64,000 nucleotides of DNA from Pseudaeromonas aegiceratis (lineage in GTDB: Bacteria > Pseudomonadota > Gammaproteobacteria > Enterobacterales > Aeromonadaceae), in the NCBI RefSeq assembly GCF_046254905.1, contig NZ_CP158016.1, positions 2,294,001-2,358,000 of the forward strand, written 5' to 3'. Below, one piece after another: positions 18,692 to 27,860 of the stretch (position 1 is its first letter; each line of letters opens with the position of its first letter). Both the position numbers and the translations under genes were made by a program. Below the pieces are notes generated by a model, which was not told the origin of the DNA, ran no database searches, and worked only from the letters and a program-made list of their open reading frames with translations.

Positions 18692-18904
18692 TCAGGTGAG
18701 ATAGAAGCGCCAGGCCCGCACCGGCTCCGAATAGCCCACCCGGATGCAGAAAGGCGCCAGCTCATGGTTGGCCTCCTCCAGGCTCGGCATGGGCAGGTGC
18801 TCCTGCTGACACCAGCGGACGAACTCGGCGCTGTTGAAGCTGTAATGGTCGCCGTGTAAGGCGCCATGGGCCTGGATCAGGCGGATGGATGTTTGGCTGT
18901 CCAT
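18692..18904 (-). CDS. Hypothetical 70-residue protein
   Basis: I do not recognise this family. The ATG has a good GGAGG site 6 nt upstream. The protein is soluble-looking and mixed in composition (FNSAEFVRWCQQEHLPMPSLEEANHELAPF), with aromatic residues near the C-terminus. It is divergent from the binding-protein gene at 19044. Confidence 0.6.
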   Translation of the reverse strand: MDSQTSIRLIQAHGALHGDHYSFNSAEFVRWCQQEHLPMPSLEEANHELAPFCIRVGYSEPVRAWRFYLT

Positions 18905-19043
18905 GGTTACCTCCAGATGGCAGGGCGCTGCCCTTCAAGTATAGAAGCCAGCCATCGGCCCCTCGTGGTCTGACCGTCCCCTTGCTAGGCTTTAGGCTAT
19001 AATCCGGCGCCCGCCCCTGGGCCCACCATGAGAGCGTCCGTCC

Positions 19044-20291
19044 ATGACACGCCTTGCCACCCTATTGTTGCGTCTGTGCCCCAGCCTGCTGGCGGCCCTC
19101 CTGCTGGCCAGCCCCCTGACGGCGGCACCGCTGGAGCTGGCCTTCATCTATGCCAACCCGCAACACAGAGAAAATCTCACCCAGGTGATGCAGCGCTACA
19201 CGACCCTCACCGGCCAGGCCGTCAACCTGCAGGTACTGCCCGACGCCCTGTTCAAGCAGCGTCTGCCCCACTGGCTGGATGGTGAACGCACCCCGGATAT
19301 CCTCATATGGCAAGGCGGCGAGCGCCTGCTGAGCTATGCTCGGCGGGGGTTGCTGCTGCCCCTGACCGACCTGTGGCAAAGCGAGGACTGGTATGGCGCC
19401 TTTGGACCGGCCATGGCCTCATCGGTGAGCCTGAACGGCCAACCCTATGCCTTGCCCTACAGCTACTACCCCTGGGGGCTGTTCTACTCTCAGCCCCTGT
19501 TTGCCGCGGCCGGGCTCCCGCCCCCCACCCACTGGCAGCAACTGCTCCACAGCTGCGCCGTGCTGCGGCAACGGGGCATCATCCCCATCATGCTGGGCAC
19601 CAAGGAAAGCTGGCCGGCACTGGCCTGGTTTGACTATCTGGACTTACGGCTGAATGGCCTGGCGTTTCACCAGCAGTTGACCCGCGGCGAGATCCCCTAC
19701 ACGGATCCCAGGGTCACGGCCATCTTCACCCATTGGCGCGCCCTGGTGGAGGCGAAGTGCTTCAACGACAACCAGACGGAGCTGGACTGGAAAAAGACCC
19801 TGCCCTACCTCTACCACGGCAAGGCCGCCATGGTGCTGATGGCCAGCTTTATCGTGCCCAGAGCCAGGTTGGGTGACATAGGGCTGTTGCCCTTCCCCCG
19901 CCTACGGCCTGACATGCCGCGCTATGAGGATGCCCCCCTGGACCTGTTCGTCATCCCGGCCCGCGCCACCCGGCAACCGGATCAGGCCAAGCAGCTGTTA
20001 CGCTATCTGGGCCAGGCCGAGGTGCAGCGGCAGCTGCGCCAGGGGCTGAGCAGCTTCAGTCCCTACAGGGCCGCCGACACTGAGGCCTTTCCCACGGCCC
20101 AAGCCATACTGCGGCAGGCCGCCGGCTATGCCCAGTATTTTGACCGGGACGTGCCGCCGGCCTTTGACCAGGCCGCCAGCCCACTGTTGTCCACCTTTCC
20201 CCAACGGCCGGACATCGCCGCCATCCAGCAGCAACTGGAGCAACTGCGCCAACGGCACTACCCGGCGGTCAGCGCCGCCGCCACACCGTAA
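19044..20291 (+). CDS. Extracellular solute-binding protein (sugar type), orphan
   Basis: The 415-residue protein begins with a classical signal peptide (hydrophobic stretch about residues 6-26, cleavage probably after TAA near 28) and matches the family 1 sugar-binding fold: PDILIWQGGERL, YALPYSYYPWGLFYSQPLF and GKAAMVLMASFIV are typical positions. No permease or ATPase gene adjoins it, so it may be a sensor partner or may work with a transporter elsewhere. A TATAAT lies at 18998-19003, but without a good -35. Its 3' end overlaps the convergent ovoA gene by 23 bp. Confidence 0.8.
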   Translation: MTRLATLLLRLCPSLLAALLLASPLTAAPLELAFIYANPQHRENLTQVMQRYTTLTGQAVNLQVLPDALFKQRLPHWLDGERTPDILIWQGGERLLSYARRGLLLPLTDLWQSEDWYGAFGPAMASSVSLNGQPYALPYSYYPWGLFYSQPLFAAAGLPPPTHWQQLLHSCAVLRQRGIIPIMLGTKESWPALAWFDYLDLRLNGLAFHQQLTRGEIPYTDPRVTAIFTHWRALVEAKCFNDNQTELDWKKTLPYLYHGKAAMVLMASFIVPRARLGDIGLLPFPRLRPDMPRYEDAPLDLFVIPARATRQPDQAKQLLRYLGQAEVQRQLRQGLSSFSPYRAADTEAFPTAQAILRQAAGYAQYFDRDVPPAFDQAASPLLSTFPQRPDIAAIQQQLEQLRQRHYPAVSAAATP

Positions 20292-22410
20292 CCTGGGACA
20301 GGGTGTGCTGGTACTTGCGGGCCGTCTCACGGATGACAAACGGCAGATCCTGGGGCGGCGCCAGCTCGTCACAGCTGGCGGCCAGCAGCCGCTGCAGCGC
20401 CTGGTAGGTGCCCAGGGCCTCGCCGTTCTCCCGCACCCCGCCCAGCCACTGACCCTTGGGGGTGTACTCCTGGCTCCAGCTGTAGGGTGAGGCCAGGATC
20501 AGCACGCCGCCGGGGTTCAACCGCTGCACTATCTCCAGCAAGAATCGCTTGGGCTCCCGCAGGCGATCCAGCAGGTTGGCCGCCAGCACCAGATCGTAGC
20601 CCTGGTAGCCGGGCTTGAGGTTGCAGGCATCCCCCTGGCTAAAGTGCACCCGCCGGATCTGCGCCTGACTGATGCCATGCTGCGAGAGCCTGGCCTCGGC
20701 ATAGTCGGGGAGCTCTCCCTCCTGCACCAGGGCGTAACGGAACCGGTCGTGGGCCGCCAGGTTGAGGGCCACATCGATGAAGCGCGCCGAATAGTCCACC
20801 CCGTCCACCTGGCTAAAATGGCGTGCCAGCTCGAAGCTGGCCCGGCCCACGGCGCAGCCCATGTCCAGGGCCTTGCCGCCCTTGGGCTGATAGTGGGCCG
20901 CCAGGGCCGCCAGAGCGGCACTGAAGTTGGGCACCCCGAAGGGGTTGTCACCGTAGTGGCAGTGCAGGTATTGCGCCACCCCGGCATCCGTCTCATAGGG
21001 GTTGATCTGGCTCCGCTCCTGGTGATGGGAGGCCAGATAGCGAAACCCAGCATGCTGGAAGAAGTGGCGGCGGAAGGCGTAGCGGCTGTGGCGGATGGCC
21101 AGGTTGCCAGAAGACACCCAACTGCCCCCCTTGATCAGGTTGTGGCGGCCGTCGAAGGTGGGGGTGGAGAAGTCGTCGTACAGGGGATGGACCTTAAAGC
21201 CGTCGTAGCCGTCGATGGGGGTGCTGGTCCACTGCCAGACGTTGCCCGCCAGATCATAAAAATCCCCCTGGGCCATGCGATCCACCGGGCAGGAGGAGGC
21301 CCAGTGGGCCAGGTTGAGGTTGGCCGGTGCGGCCGGCCAGTGACCGTCACCGTCCTCGAGCTGGGCGCCGAGCAGCGCCCACTCCGCCTCGCTGGGCAGC
21401 TGGATGGGCAACCCGGTCTGGGCCGCCTTCCAGCGGCAGAAGGCCTCGGCCTCCAGCTGGTTGACCTCCACCGGCCAGTCCCAGGGCAGTCTGACTTCCT
21501 CACACATCAAACGCAGCTTGAGATCTGCCTCCTGCGCCGGCGATCCCACCCAGAAGGTGGGCATCTGCGCCTGGGCATATTCCCGCCAGCGCCAGCCCTC
21601 CTCGCTCCACCAGGCTGGCTCCTCATAGCCCCCGGCGGCGACAAACGCGAAGAACTCGGCGTTGCTCACCAGCATGCGGCTGGCGGCAAAGGGCGCCAAC
21701 GCCTGCTCCCTGTGCCCGTATTCATTGTCCCAGCCATAGGTGGCATCGTTATCGGGCTTGCCCAGGGAAACAGTACCGCCTGGCACCTGGACGAGGCTGT
21801 TGCTGGGGACCGCTGCCCGCGACCACCGGGCCTGGGGGCAGACGGGCCAAGCGGGGCTGGGCCGCACCCAGGCCAGGGGCAGCTGGCGGATCAGCACCGA
21901 AGAGGTCTCCAGGTGGATGCGCTCGTGCTCTATGCCCATCAGGATGGCCCAGGCGGGGCTCTCCCAATCCAGGGGCAGGCTAAGGGGCATCTGGTCGATA
22001 AAGGCCAGCACCTTGGCCCTGACCTGCTGGCGATAGGCCTGCAGTGCCGTCACCGCGGGCCAGGGGTAGTGGCTCTCGTCCAGATCGTCCCAGCTCATCT
22101 CGTCCACGCCGATGGCCACCATGGCCTCGATCTGGGGATCGAGCCGCGCCTCAATAAGGCGGCCGGCCAGAAGCTTGTTGATGAAGAACGCCGCCGTATG
22201 GCCGTAATAGAAGATCAGGGGATGGCGCAGGGGGATGGCCTTCTGGTACCAGGCCTCGGGACAGGCCAGGCAGCTGAACAGCGACTCGTAGCGATCGAAG
22301 GTTTCCAGGAAGTAATCCCGGATCTGTTGGCGTTTGGCGCTGACATCCTGGCCGGTCAGGGACAGGGTGGCGGTCAGGGGCATGGATTGAGGGGGCGAAG
22401 CAAGACTCAC
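20269..22410 (-). CDS. ovoA: 5-histidylcysteine sulfoxide synthase / 4-mercaptohistidine N-methyltransferase (ovothiol synthase)
   Basis: The 713-residue protein has the three-part OvoA layout. An N-terminal DinB-like domain carries the iron ligands H71 and H162/H166 (EHERIHLE). An FGE-sulfatase domain (about 205-460, with YDLAGNVWQWTSTP and KGGSW) couples cysteine to histidine with oxygen. A C-terminal SAM methyltransferase domain (about 470-713, ALDMGCAVGRAS) makes the N-methyl product. Ovothiol is a thiol antioxidant. GTG is taken as start because AAGGAG lies 8 nt before it. The gene is full length, which distinguishes it from EgtB-only ergothioneine enzymes. Confidence 0.9.
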   Translation of the reverse strand: MSLASPPQSMPLTATLSLTGQDVSAKRQQIRDYFLETFDRYESLFSCLACPEAWYQKAIPLRHPLIFYYGHTAAFFINKLLAGRLIEARLDPQIEAMVAIGVDEMSWDDLDESHYPWPAVTALQAYRQQVRAKVLAFIDQMPLSLPLDWESPAWAILMGIEHERIHLETSSVLIRQLPLAWVRPSPAWPVCPQARWSRAAVPSNSLVQVPGGTVSLGKPDNDATYGWDNEYGHREQALAPFAASRMLVSNAEFFAFVAAGGYEEPAWWSEEGWRWREYAQAQMPTFWVGSPAQEADLKLRLMCEEVRLPWDWPVEVNQLEAEAFCRWKAAQTGLPIQLPSEAEWALLGAQLEDGDGHWPAAPANLNLAHWASSCPVDRMAQGDFYDLAGNVWQWTSTPIDGYDGFKVHPLYDDFSTPTFDGRHNLIKGGSWVSSGNLAIRHSRYAFRRHFFQHAGFRYLASHHQERSQINPYETDAGVAQYLHCHYGDNPFGVPNFSAALAALAAHYQPKGGKALDMGCAVGRASFELARHFSQVDGVDYSARFIDVALNLAAHDRFRYALVQEGELPDYAEARLSQHGISQAQIRRVHFSQGDACNLKPGYQGYDLVLAANLLDRLREPKRFLLEIVQRLNPGGVLILASPYSWSQEYTPKGQWLGGVRENGEALGTYQALQRLLAASCDELAPPQDLPFVIRETARKYQHTLSQVTVWRRR

Positions 22411-22557
22411 GACAGGACTCCTTGGTTGGGGGACACCCGGAAGCGTCTGTGCTCAAGCTAACAGTTTGTTAACAAGCGGGCAATCAAGGGACTGGCGGCG
22501 GGCCGATACTCCCGCGACGACGGCGAACGCAATAAAGGGGCCGGCGGCCCCTGATTC

Positions 22558-22842
22558 TCAGCTCACATCCCGCCAGGGATGGTGTTCCACCGCCAGGTGC
22601 AGCTGGTTGCAGCCACCGGGACGCACCACCAGCATCGCCAGGCTGCCCCCGTCGCTGCCGGCGTCCAGCTCGCTGCCGGTGCGGATCAGCAGCTGGCCCG
22701 GGTGGTTGGGATGGGCCTGCAGCACCAGTTCCAACTCCTTGCCGGGCTCCAGTTCAATCACCAGACCGTGAACCGCCAGGGGCTGACGTTGTCCCTCACT
22801 GTCGACGGCATAAACCCGATAATCCTGCGTCACCTGGGTCAT
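22558..22842 (-). CDS. Hypothetical 94-residue protein
   Basis: I do not recognise it. It reads as an all-beta soluble domain (DYRVYAVDSEGQRQPLAVHGLVIEL...) and has a strong GAAGGAGA ribosome site. It starts 26 bp after dgkA and is likely co-transcribed with it. A GC-rich hairpin followed by tttatt at about 22534-22552 (minus strand) may terminate the pair. Confidence 0.65.
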   Translation of the reverse strand: MTQVTQDYRVYAVDSEGQRQPLAVHGLVIELEPGKELELVLQAHPNHPGQLLIRTGSELDAGSDGGSLAMLVVRPGGCNQLHLAVEHHPWRDVS

Positions 22843-22868
22843 GGGTCATCTCCTTCAGGGTGGAGGCC

Positions 22869-23249
22869 TTACCAAAGATGTAGCAGGTTGCGGCCGGCCA
22901 TGCCGAGCCAGAGCACCAGATTGAGGGCCAGGGCAAGAAACACCGCCGCCGACCCCAGATCCTTGGCGCGGCCAGAGAGTTCATGCAGCTCGGCGCCGAT
23001 GCGATCCACCACGGCCTCGATGGCGGAGTTGAGCACCTCGACGATCACCACCAGCCAGCCCACCATGATGAGCAGCAGCTGCTGGGTCAGCCCCTGCCCC
23101 ACCACGAAGGCCAAGGGGGTGAGCACCAACATCAGGATCAGCTCCTGGCGAAACGCCGCCTCGTGCCGCCAGGCCGAACGCAGCCCCTGGATGCTGTAGA
23201 AGGTGGCCCGGATGATGCGCCCGAGGCCGGTATTGCCAGGCTTAGCCAA
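22869..23249 (-). CDS. dgkA: Diacylglycerol kinase
   Basis: The 126-residue inner-membrane enzyme phosphorylates diacylglycerol to phosphatidate, recycling lipid from membrane-derived oligosaccharide or lipid A modification. Three transmembrane helices are visible, with the catalytic motif EVLNSAIEAVVDR (the family's conserved Glu, Asn, Glu). Length matches E. coli DgkA. It is divergent from the DAHP synthase gene. Confidence 0.95.
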   Translation of the reverse strand: MAKPGNTGLGRIIRATFYSIQGLRSAWRHEAAFRQELILMLVLTPLAFVVGQGLTQQLLLIMVGWLVVIVEVLNSAIEAVVDRIGAELHELSGRAKDLGSAAVFLALALNLVLWLGMAGRNLLHLW

Positions 23250-23386
23250 GACAGACTCCTTGAAAGGGGGAAAGCGCAGATCCTAGCAAAGGCGGTCGGG
23301 ATGCCAAGCATTTCCTTGCACGGCAAATTGCATTAAGGTGTTGGCCCATCGCGGCACACGCCGCTCCCTTACGGATAGAGGCTGTC

Positions 23387-24448
23387 ATGTCCATTTTCAC
23401 CGACGAATTACGCACCCAACGCCTGTGCGCCCTGATCACCCCCAAGGAGCTGGCCGAAGTCACTCCCCTGACCCCGGAGCTGGCCCAGCAGATCCTCGTT
23501 GCCCGGGAGGAGATAGAGGCGATCCTGGCCGGCCAGGATCAGCGGTTGCTGGTGATCGTCGGCCCCTGCTCGCTGCACGATCCCCAGGCCGCCGTGGATT
23601 ATGCCCGCCGCCTCGCCGCGCTGCGGACCCAATACCGGGACGACCTGTGCATCGTCATGCGGGCCTACTTCGAGAAGCCCCGCACCATAGTCGGCTGGAA
23701 GGGGCTCATCAACGACCCGCACCTGGACGGCAGCTACAACGTCAATGAAGGCCTGCAGCTGGCCCGCAAGCTGCTCATCGCGATCAACCACCTGGGGCTG
23801 CCCACCGCCACCGAATTCCTGGATATGGTGACCGGTCAGTACATCGCCGATCTCATCAGCTGGGGCGCCATCGGTGCCCGCACCACAGAATCCCAGGTGC
23901 ACCGCGAGATGGCCTCCGCCCTCTCCTGCCCGGTGGGCTTCAAGAACGGCACCGACGGCAACACCCGCATCGCCATCGATGCGGTGCGGGCCGCCCGCCA
24001 CAGCCACATCTTCACCTCGCCGGACAAGGAGGGGCGCATGACCATCTACCGCACATCCGGCAACCCCTATGGCCATGTGATACTGCGGGGCGGCCGACGC
24101 CCCAACTACGACAGCGTCAGCATCGACGAGGCCTGTCAGGCATTGGCCAAGGCCGAGCTGCCCCAGCGCCTGGTGGTGGATTTCAGCCACGGCAACAGCC
24201 AGAAGGACCACCGCCGTCAGCTGGACGTGGCCAAGGATATCTGTGATCAGTTGAAGCGCGGTCGCACCGGCATCGCCGGGGTGATGATCGAAAGCTTTAT
24301 CGAGGAAGGTCGCCAGGACGTGGTGGCCGGTTGCCCGCTCACCTACGGCCAGAGCATCACGGATGCCTGCCTGGGCTGGGAGCAGACCCAGAGCGCCCTG
24401 GCCATGCTGCAGCAGGCCGCCCGGGCCCGCCGGGAACAGTTGGCCTAA
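23387..24448 (+). CDS. aroH: 3-deoxy-7-phosphoheptulonate synthase, AroH-like
   Basis: The 353-residue class I DAHP synthase catalyses the first step of aromatic amino-acid synthesis from phosphoenolpyruvate and erythrose 4-phosphate. Motifs such as GPCSLHD, EKPRTIVGWKGLI, GAIGARTTESQ and GFKNGTDG are intact. It resembles the Trp-sensitive AroH more than AroF or AroG (SPDKEGRMTIYRTSGNPYGH). The isozyme type is inferred from sequence similarity only. No TrpR operator was recognised upstream. Its stop codon overlaps the stop of the convergent btuD gene. Confidence 0.9.
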   Translation: MSIFTDELRTQRLCALITPKELAEVTPLTPELAQQILVAREEIEAILAGQDQRLLVIVGPCSLHDPQAAVDYARRLAALRTQYRDDLCIVMRAYFEKPRTIVGWKGLINDPHLDGSYNVNEGLQLARKLLIAINHLGLPTATEFLDMVTGQYIADLISWGAIGARTTESQVHREMASALSCPVGFKNGTDGNTRIAIDAVRAARHSHIFTSPDKEGRMTIYRTSGNPYGHVILRGGRRPNYDSVSIDEACQALAKAELPQRLVVDFSHGNSQKDHRRQLDVAKDICDQLKRGRTGIAGVMIESFIEEGRQDVVAGCPLTYGQSITDACLGWEQTQSALAMLQQAARARREQLA

Positions 24449-25194
24449 CGACTGACAAACAGGGGGCGGCCGCCATGCAGCAGCCGCTCCGTCCTCACGC
24501 CATACAGGGCCTGGATAAGATCCTCGTCCACCGTCGCCACCCCGCCTTGGGCCATCAGTCGCCCGCCTTGCAAACACAGTACCCGCTCGGCATGACGCAC
24601 CGCCAGATTCACATCGTGCAGAGATAGCCAGATGGTCAGGCCCTCGGCGGCCAGCTCGTCCAGCAAGGCCAGCAGCTGCAGCTGATGATGCCAGTCCAGG
24701 CCGGTCAGGGGCTCATCCAGCAGCAGCCAGCGCGCCGCCGGGTTGGTGGCAGGCCAGATCTGCAGCAGGGTTTTCACCAGCAGCACCCGCTGCTGCTCCC
24801 CCCCGGAGAGCTGGCCGAAGCTGCGGCCCAACAGGCCCGTCACCTCCAGGCGCTCGCTGAGCTCCCCGGCGGCGCGAATGAGGGCCGGACTCATGCCCCC
24901 CAGGGGCGCCGCCCCCAGGGCGATCACCTGATGACAGGCCAGGGCCAGGGGCGCCTCAACCCGCTGGGGCAGCAGGGTGCGCTGACAGGCCGCCGCGGCC
25001 ATGGACCAGCGGCGCAGATCCTGACCGGCGAAGCGGGCCTCACCGCTGAAGGGCAGCAGGTTGGCCAGCCCCAGCAGCAGGCTGGACTTGCCACTGCCGT
25101 TGGGGCCCAGCAGGGCCGTGATACCCTCGGTGGGCAGGGCCAGGCTCATGGGCTGTAAGCGGCCCGGGATGGCGAACTCAGACAGGCTCAGCAT
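24445..25194 (-). CDS. btuD: Vitamin B12 ABC transporter, ATP-binding protein
   Basis: The 249-residue ATPase powers cobalamin import through BtuC. Walker A is GPNGSGKS, the signature is LSGGEQQR, Walker B is WLLLDEP and the H-loop His is in LSLHDVN. It overlaps the upstream btuC by 17 bp, so the two are coupled. The binding protein btuF is not next to them. B12 is inferred from likeness to E. coli BtuD; a siderophore system is less likely. Confidence 0.88.
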   Translation of the reverse strand: MLSLSEFAIPGRLQPMSLALPTEGITALLGPNGSGKSSLLLGLANLLPFSGEARFAGQDLRRWSMAAAACQRTLLPQRVEAPLALACHQVIALGAAPLGGMSPALIRAAGELSERLEVTGLLGRSFGQLSGGEQQRVLLVKTLLQIWPATNPAARWLLLDEPLTGLDWHHQLQLLALLDELAAEGLTIWLSLHDVNLAVRHAERVLCLQGGRLMAQGGVATVDEDLIQALYGVRTERLLHGGRPLFVSR

Positions 25195-26215
25195 GACGGC
25201 GTACCAGCAGGTAGATGAAGAGCGGTGCCCCCAGGGAGGCGGTCACCACCCCCACCGGCAGCTCGCCGCTGGCCAGCAGGCTGCGGCTCAGCAGATCCGC
25301 CAGCAGCAGCAGGCCACCGCCCCCCAGGGCCGAGGCCGGCAACAAGAAGGCCGGCTCACCGCGCCCCAGCAGGCGCAGCAGGTGGGGCACCACCAGGCCG
25401 ATGAAGCCGATGAGGCCCGCCAGGGCCACCGTCATGCCGGACAAGAGCGCCACCGCCAGGATGAAACGCCGGCGCACCGGCGCCAGCTCCAGGCCCAACA
25501 GCTGGGCCTGCAACTCCCCCAGCTGCAGCAGGGCCAACTGGCGGTGCTGACTCAAGAGCCAACCCAGGCACAGCAAGTAGGGCAGCCACCAGTAGACGGG
25601 CTGGGCCTGGCCATAGGCCAGGGAGCCCATCATCCAGAACATGATGGCCCGCAGGGATTGATCGTCGGAAAAATAGAGCAGCCAGGTGGTCAGGGCGCCG
25701 GAGAGGATCCCCACCGCCACCCCCAGCAGCAGCAGACGGGCGCCGATGAGGCCGGCCCGGCGGCTCAGCCACAACAGGCCCGCGGTCACCAGCAGGGCGC
25801 CACAAAACGCCGCCAAGGAGGTGCCCCAGGGCGGCAGCGGCAGGCCCCACTGCATGGCGACAAAGATGGCCGCCACCGCCAGCAGGCTGGCGCCGCCCGA
25901 GATGCCGACGAGACCCGGTTCCGCCACCGGATTGTGAAACAGGATCTGCAGCACCACGCCGCACACCGCCAGCCCCGCCCCCACCTGCAGGGCCAGCAGG
26001 GCCCGGGGCAGTCGCAACGACCAGATCACCTGGGACTGCAAGGGGTTGAGCCCGTGCCACCAGTCCGTCAGGGGGATGGGCAGGCTGCCCAGGGAGAGGT
26101 TCAGCAGCAGGGCCGCCAGGGCCGCCAGGCCCAGCAGGGCCAACAGCCAACGCTGACGACGTTGCTGGGCCCGCATCAGCAGCGGCAGATCGGCTGGCGT
26201 GGCAGTGGACCTCAT
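25178..26215 (-). CDS. btuC: Vitamin B12 ABC transporter, permease
   Basis: The 345-residue FecCD-type permease has about ten hydrophobic helices and matches E. coli BtuC through PLAEPGL-like (NPVAEPGLVGISGGA), TWLLYFSDDQSLRAIMFWMMG and GLVVPHLLRLLGRGE segments. A GGGAGA element precedes the ATG. It forms an operon with btuD and is divergent from the DUF486 gene. Confidence 0.9.
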   Translation of the reverse strand: MRSTATPADLPLLMRAQQRRQRWLLALLGLAALAALLLNLSLGSLPIPLTDWWHGLNPLQSQVIWSLRLPRALLALQVGAGLAVCGVVLQILFHNPVAEPGLVGISGGASLLAVAAIFVAMQWGLPLPPWGTSLAAFCGALLVTAGLLWLSRRAGLIGARLLLLGVAVGILSGALTTWLLYFSDDQSLRAIMFWMMGSLAYGQAQPVYWWLPYLLCLGWLLSQHRQLALLQLGELQAQLLGLELAPVRRRFILAVALLSGMTVALAGLIGFIGLVVPHLLRLLGRGEPAFLLPASALGGGGLLLLADLLSRSLLASGELPVGVVTASLGAPLFIYLLVRRHAEPV

Positions 26216-26299
26216 GGACGAAATTCTCCCGCCCGGATCCCTGCCCCGCGTCCGGTATTTCTGCTATAACGGCGCCGCCCCATCCTCGTTGGAGTCATC

Positions 26300-26659
26300 A
26301 TGTCCCCGGTGTTTATCAGTGCCTCGCTGCTGGTGTGCAGCAATGTGTTCATGACTTTTGCCTGGTATGCCCATCTCAAGGAGATGAGCCACAAGCCCTG
26401 GCTGCTGGCCGCCCTGCTCTCCTGGGGCGTCGCCCTGTTCGAGTACCTGCTGCAGGTGCCGGCCAACCGCATCGGCCACCAGAGCCTGAGCGTCGGCCAG
26501 CTGAAAATCCTGCAGGAGGTCATCGCCCTCACCGTCTTCGTGCCCTTCTCGGTGTTCTACCTCAAGGAGCAGGTGAAGCTCGATTACCTCTGGGCCGGCC
26601 TGTGCCTGCTGGGGGCCCTGTTCTTCGTATTTCGCGAGAAGCTGATGGGTGGCAGTTAG
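26300..26659 (+). CDS. DUF486 / small multidrug-type membrane protein
   Basis: The 119-residue protein has four hydrophobic segments and the family features FMTFAWYAHL and LKILQEVIALTVF. The family is a DMT-superfamily relative with no established substrate. TTGGAG precedes the ATG. The last bases overlap the stop of the convergent antiporter gene. Confidence 0.85.
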   Translation: MSPVFISASLLVCSNVFMTFAWYAHLKEMSHKPWLLAALLSWGVALFEYLLQVPANRIGHQSLSVGQLKILQEVIALTVFVPFSVFYLKEQVKLDYLWAGLCLLGALFFVFREKLMGGS

Positions 26660-27621
26660 GCCAGCTGCTGACTGACCAGCAGTACGCTATAACCGACAAA
26701 GCTCAGCAATAGCAGGCTGCCGGCGGTGCGTCCCAGGGTCCGTCTCGGCATCAGCCCCAGACCGATGAGCAGCAGGGTCACCGCCAGCATGATGGCCCAA
26801 TCCCGACTCAGCACCTCCCCCGGTACCGCAATGGGATTGATGACCCCGGCGATACCCACCACCGCCAGGGTATTGAACAGGTTGGAACCCAGCACATTGC
26901 CCAGGGCCATGTCGTGCTCGCCCTTGCGCAGGGCGGCAATGGAGGACGCCAGCTCCGGCAATGAGGTCCCCACCGCCACTATGGTGAGACCTATGATGAG
27001 ATCGCTTACCCCCAGGCTGCTGGCGATGGAGACCGCCCCCCACACCAACAGGCGGGAGCTGGCGATCAATACCACCAGGCCCAACACCAGCCAGAAGATG
27101 GCCTTACCCAGAGGAACCTGCTCGGCCTCGCTGCTGAGTTTGGCGTCCACCTCATCCCCCAGGGCATCCCGCTCCTTGAGGCCGGCGCGTATGCTCCAGA
27201 TCATGATGAGGGCAAATCCGACCAGCAGCAGCCAGGACTCAGGACGGCTCACCACCCCATCCAGCAAGGGCCAGCCCACCAGCAGGGTGATAAACAGCAG
27301 GATGGGAAACTCACGGCGGATCACGTTGGAGGCAATGGTCAGGGTACCCAGCAGCGCGGTCATCCCTAGGATCAGGCCTATGTTGGCGATGTTGGAGCCA
27401 AAGGCGTTACCCAGGGCCAGGCCAGGGTTGCCCTGCCAGGCGGCCAGGGCCGACACCGTCATCTCGGGGGCCGAGGTGCCAAAGCCGATGATCACCATGC
27501 CGATGAGCAGGGGCGGCATGCCGGCATAACGGGCGGTCAAGGCCGCCCCTTCCACAAACTTGTCCGAGCTCCAGATCAGCAAGATCAAGCCGGCCAGCAT
27601 GGCGGCGCTAGCAAGCAACAT
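26656..27621 (-). CDS. Calcium/sodium antiporter (YrbG-like)
   Basis: The 321-residue membrane protein has the two inverted alpha repeats of the CaCA superfamily: GFGTSAPEM...GNAFGSNIANIGLILG and AVGTSLPEL...GNVLGSNLFNTLAVVG, with about ten helices. The frame is open for 75 codons further upstream, but I place the start at 27621 because it has AGAGGA 9 nt before it and matches the length of E. coli YrbG. It would exchange Na+ for Ca2+ across the inner membrane. Confidence 0.9.
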   Translation of the reverse strand: MLLASAAMLAGLILLIWSSDKFVEGAALTARYAGMPPLLIGMVIIGFGTSAPEMTVSALAAWQGNPGLALGNAFGSNIANIGLILGMTALLGTLTIASNVIRREFPILLFITLLVGWPLLDGVVSRPESWLLLVGFALIMIWSIRAGLKERDALGDEVDAKLSSEAEQVPLGKAIFWLVLGLVVLIASSRLLVWGAVSIASSLGVSDLIIGLTIVAVGTSLPELASSIAALRKGEHDMALGNVLGSNLFNTLAVVGIAGVINPIAVPGEVLSRDWAIMLAVTLLLIGLGLMPRRTLGRTAGSLLLLSFVGYSVLLVSQQLA

Positions 27622-27860
27622 AGGTCGAGTCCTCTTTACGATGGCACCAAGCCAATCATTACAATTGCCGCGCAGTATACCCAGAACGGAACACCGGATC
27701 CCCCCCTTTGGCCCGCGGGCTAGGATTATGGTCAGGGAGCGAGCAAAGCAAGATGCAGCGCCAATTATTGCGTCCCGCCAAGGGCTCATACTTGAGCTGA
27801 GATCCCGATGCATGGACAATCCAACTGCCCGGTCTGCCGCGGCCACGAGAGACTAACCCT

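Noticed and set aside
18998..19003. TATAAT before the orphan binding-protein gene as a complete promoter.
   Set aside because: The nearest TTG-like hexamer is only 10 bp away, so a -35 with proper spacing is missing. Mentioned only as a weak -10.
27622..27846. 75-codon N-terminal extension of the antiporter frame.
   Set aside because: The extension has no ribosome site, is not membrane-like, and would make the protein much longer than YrbG homologues.
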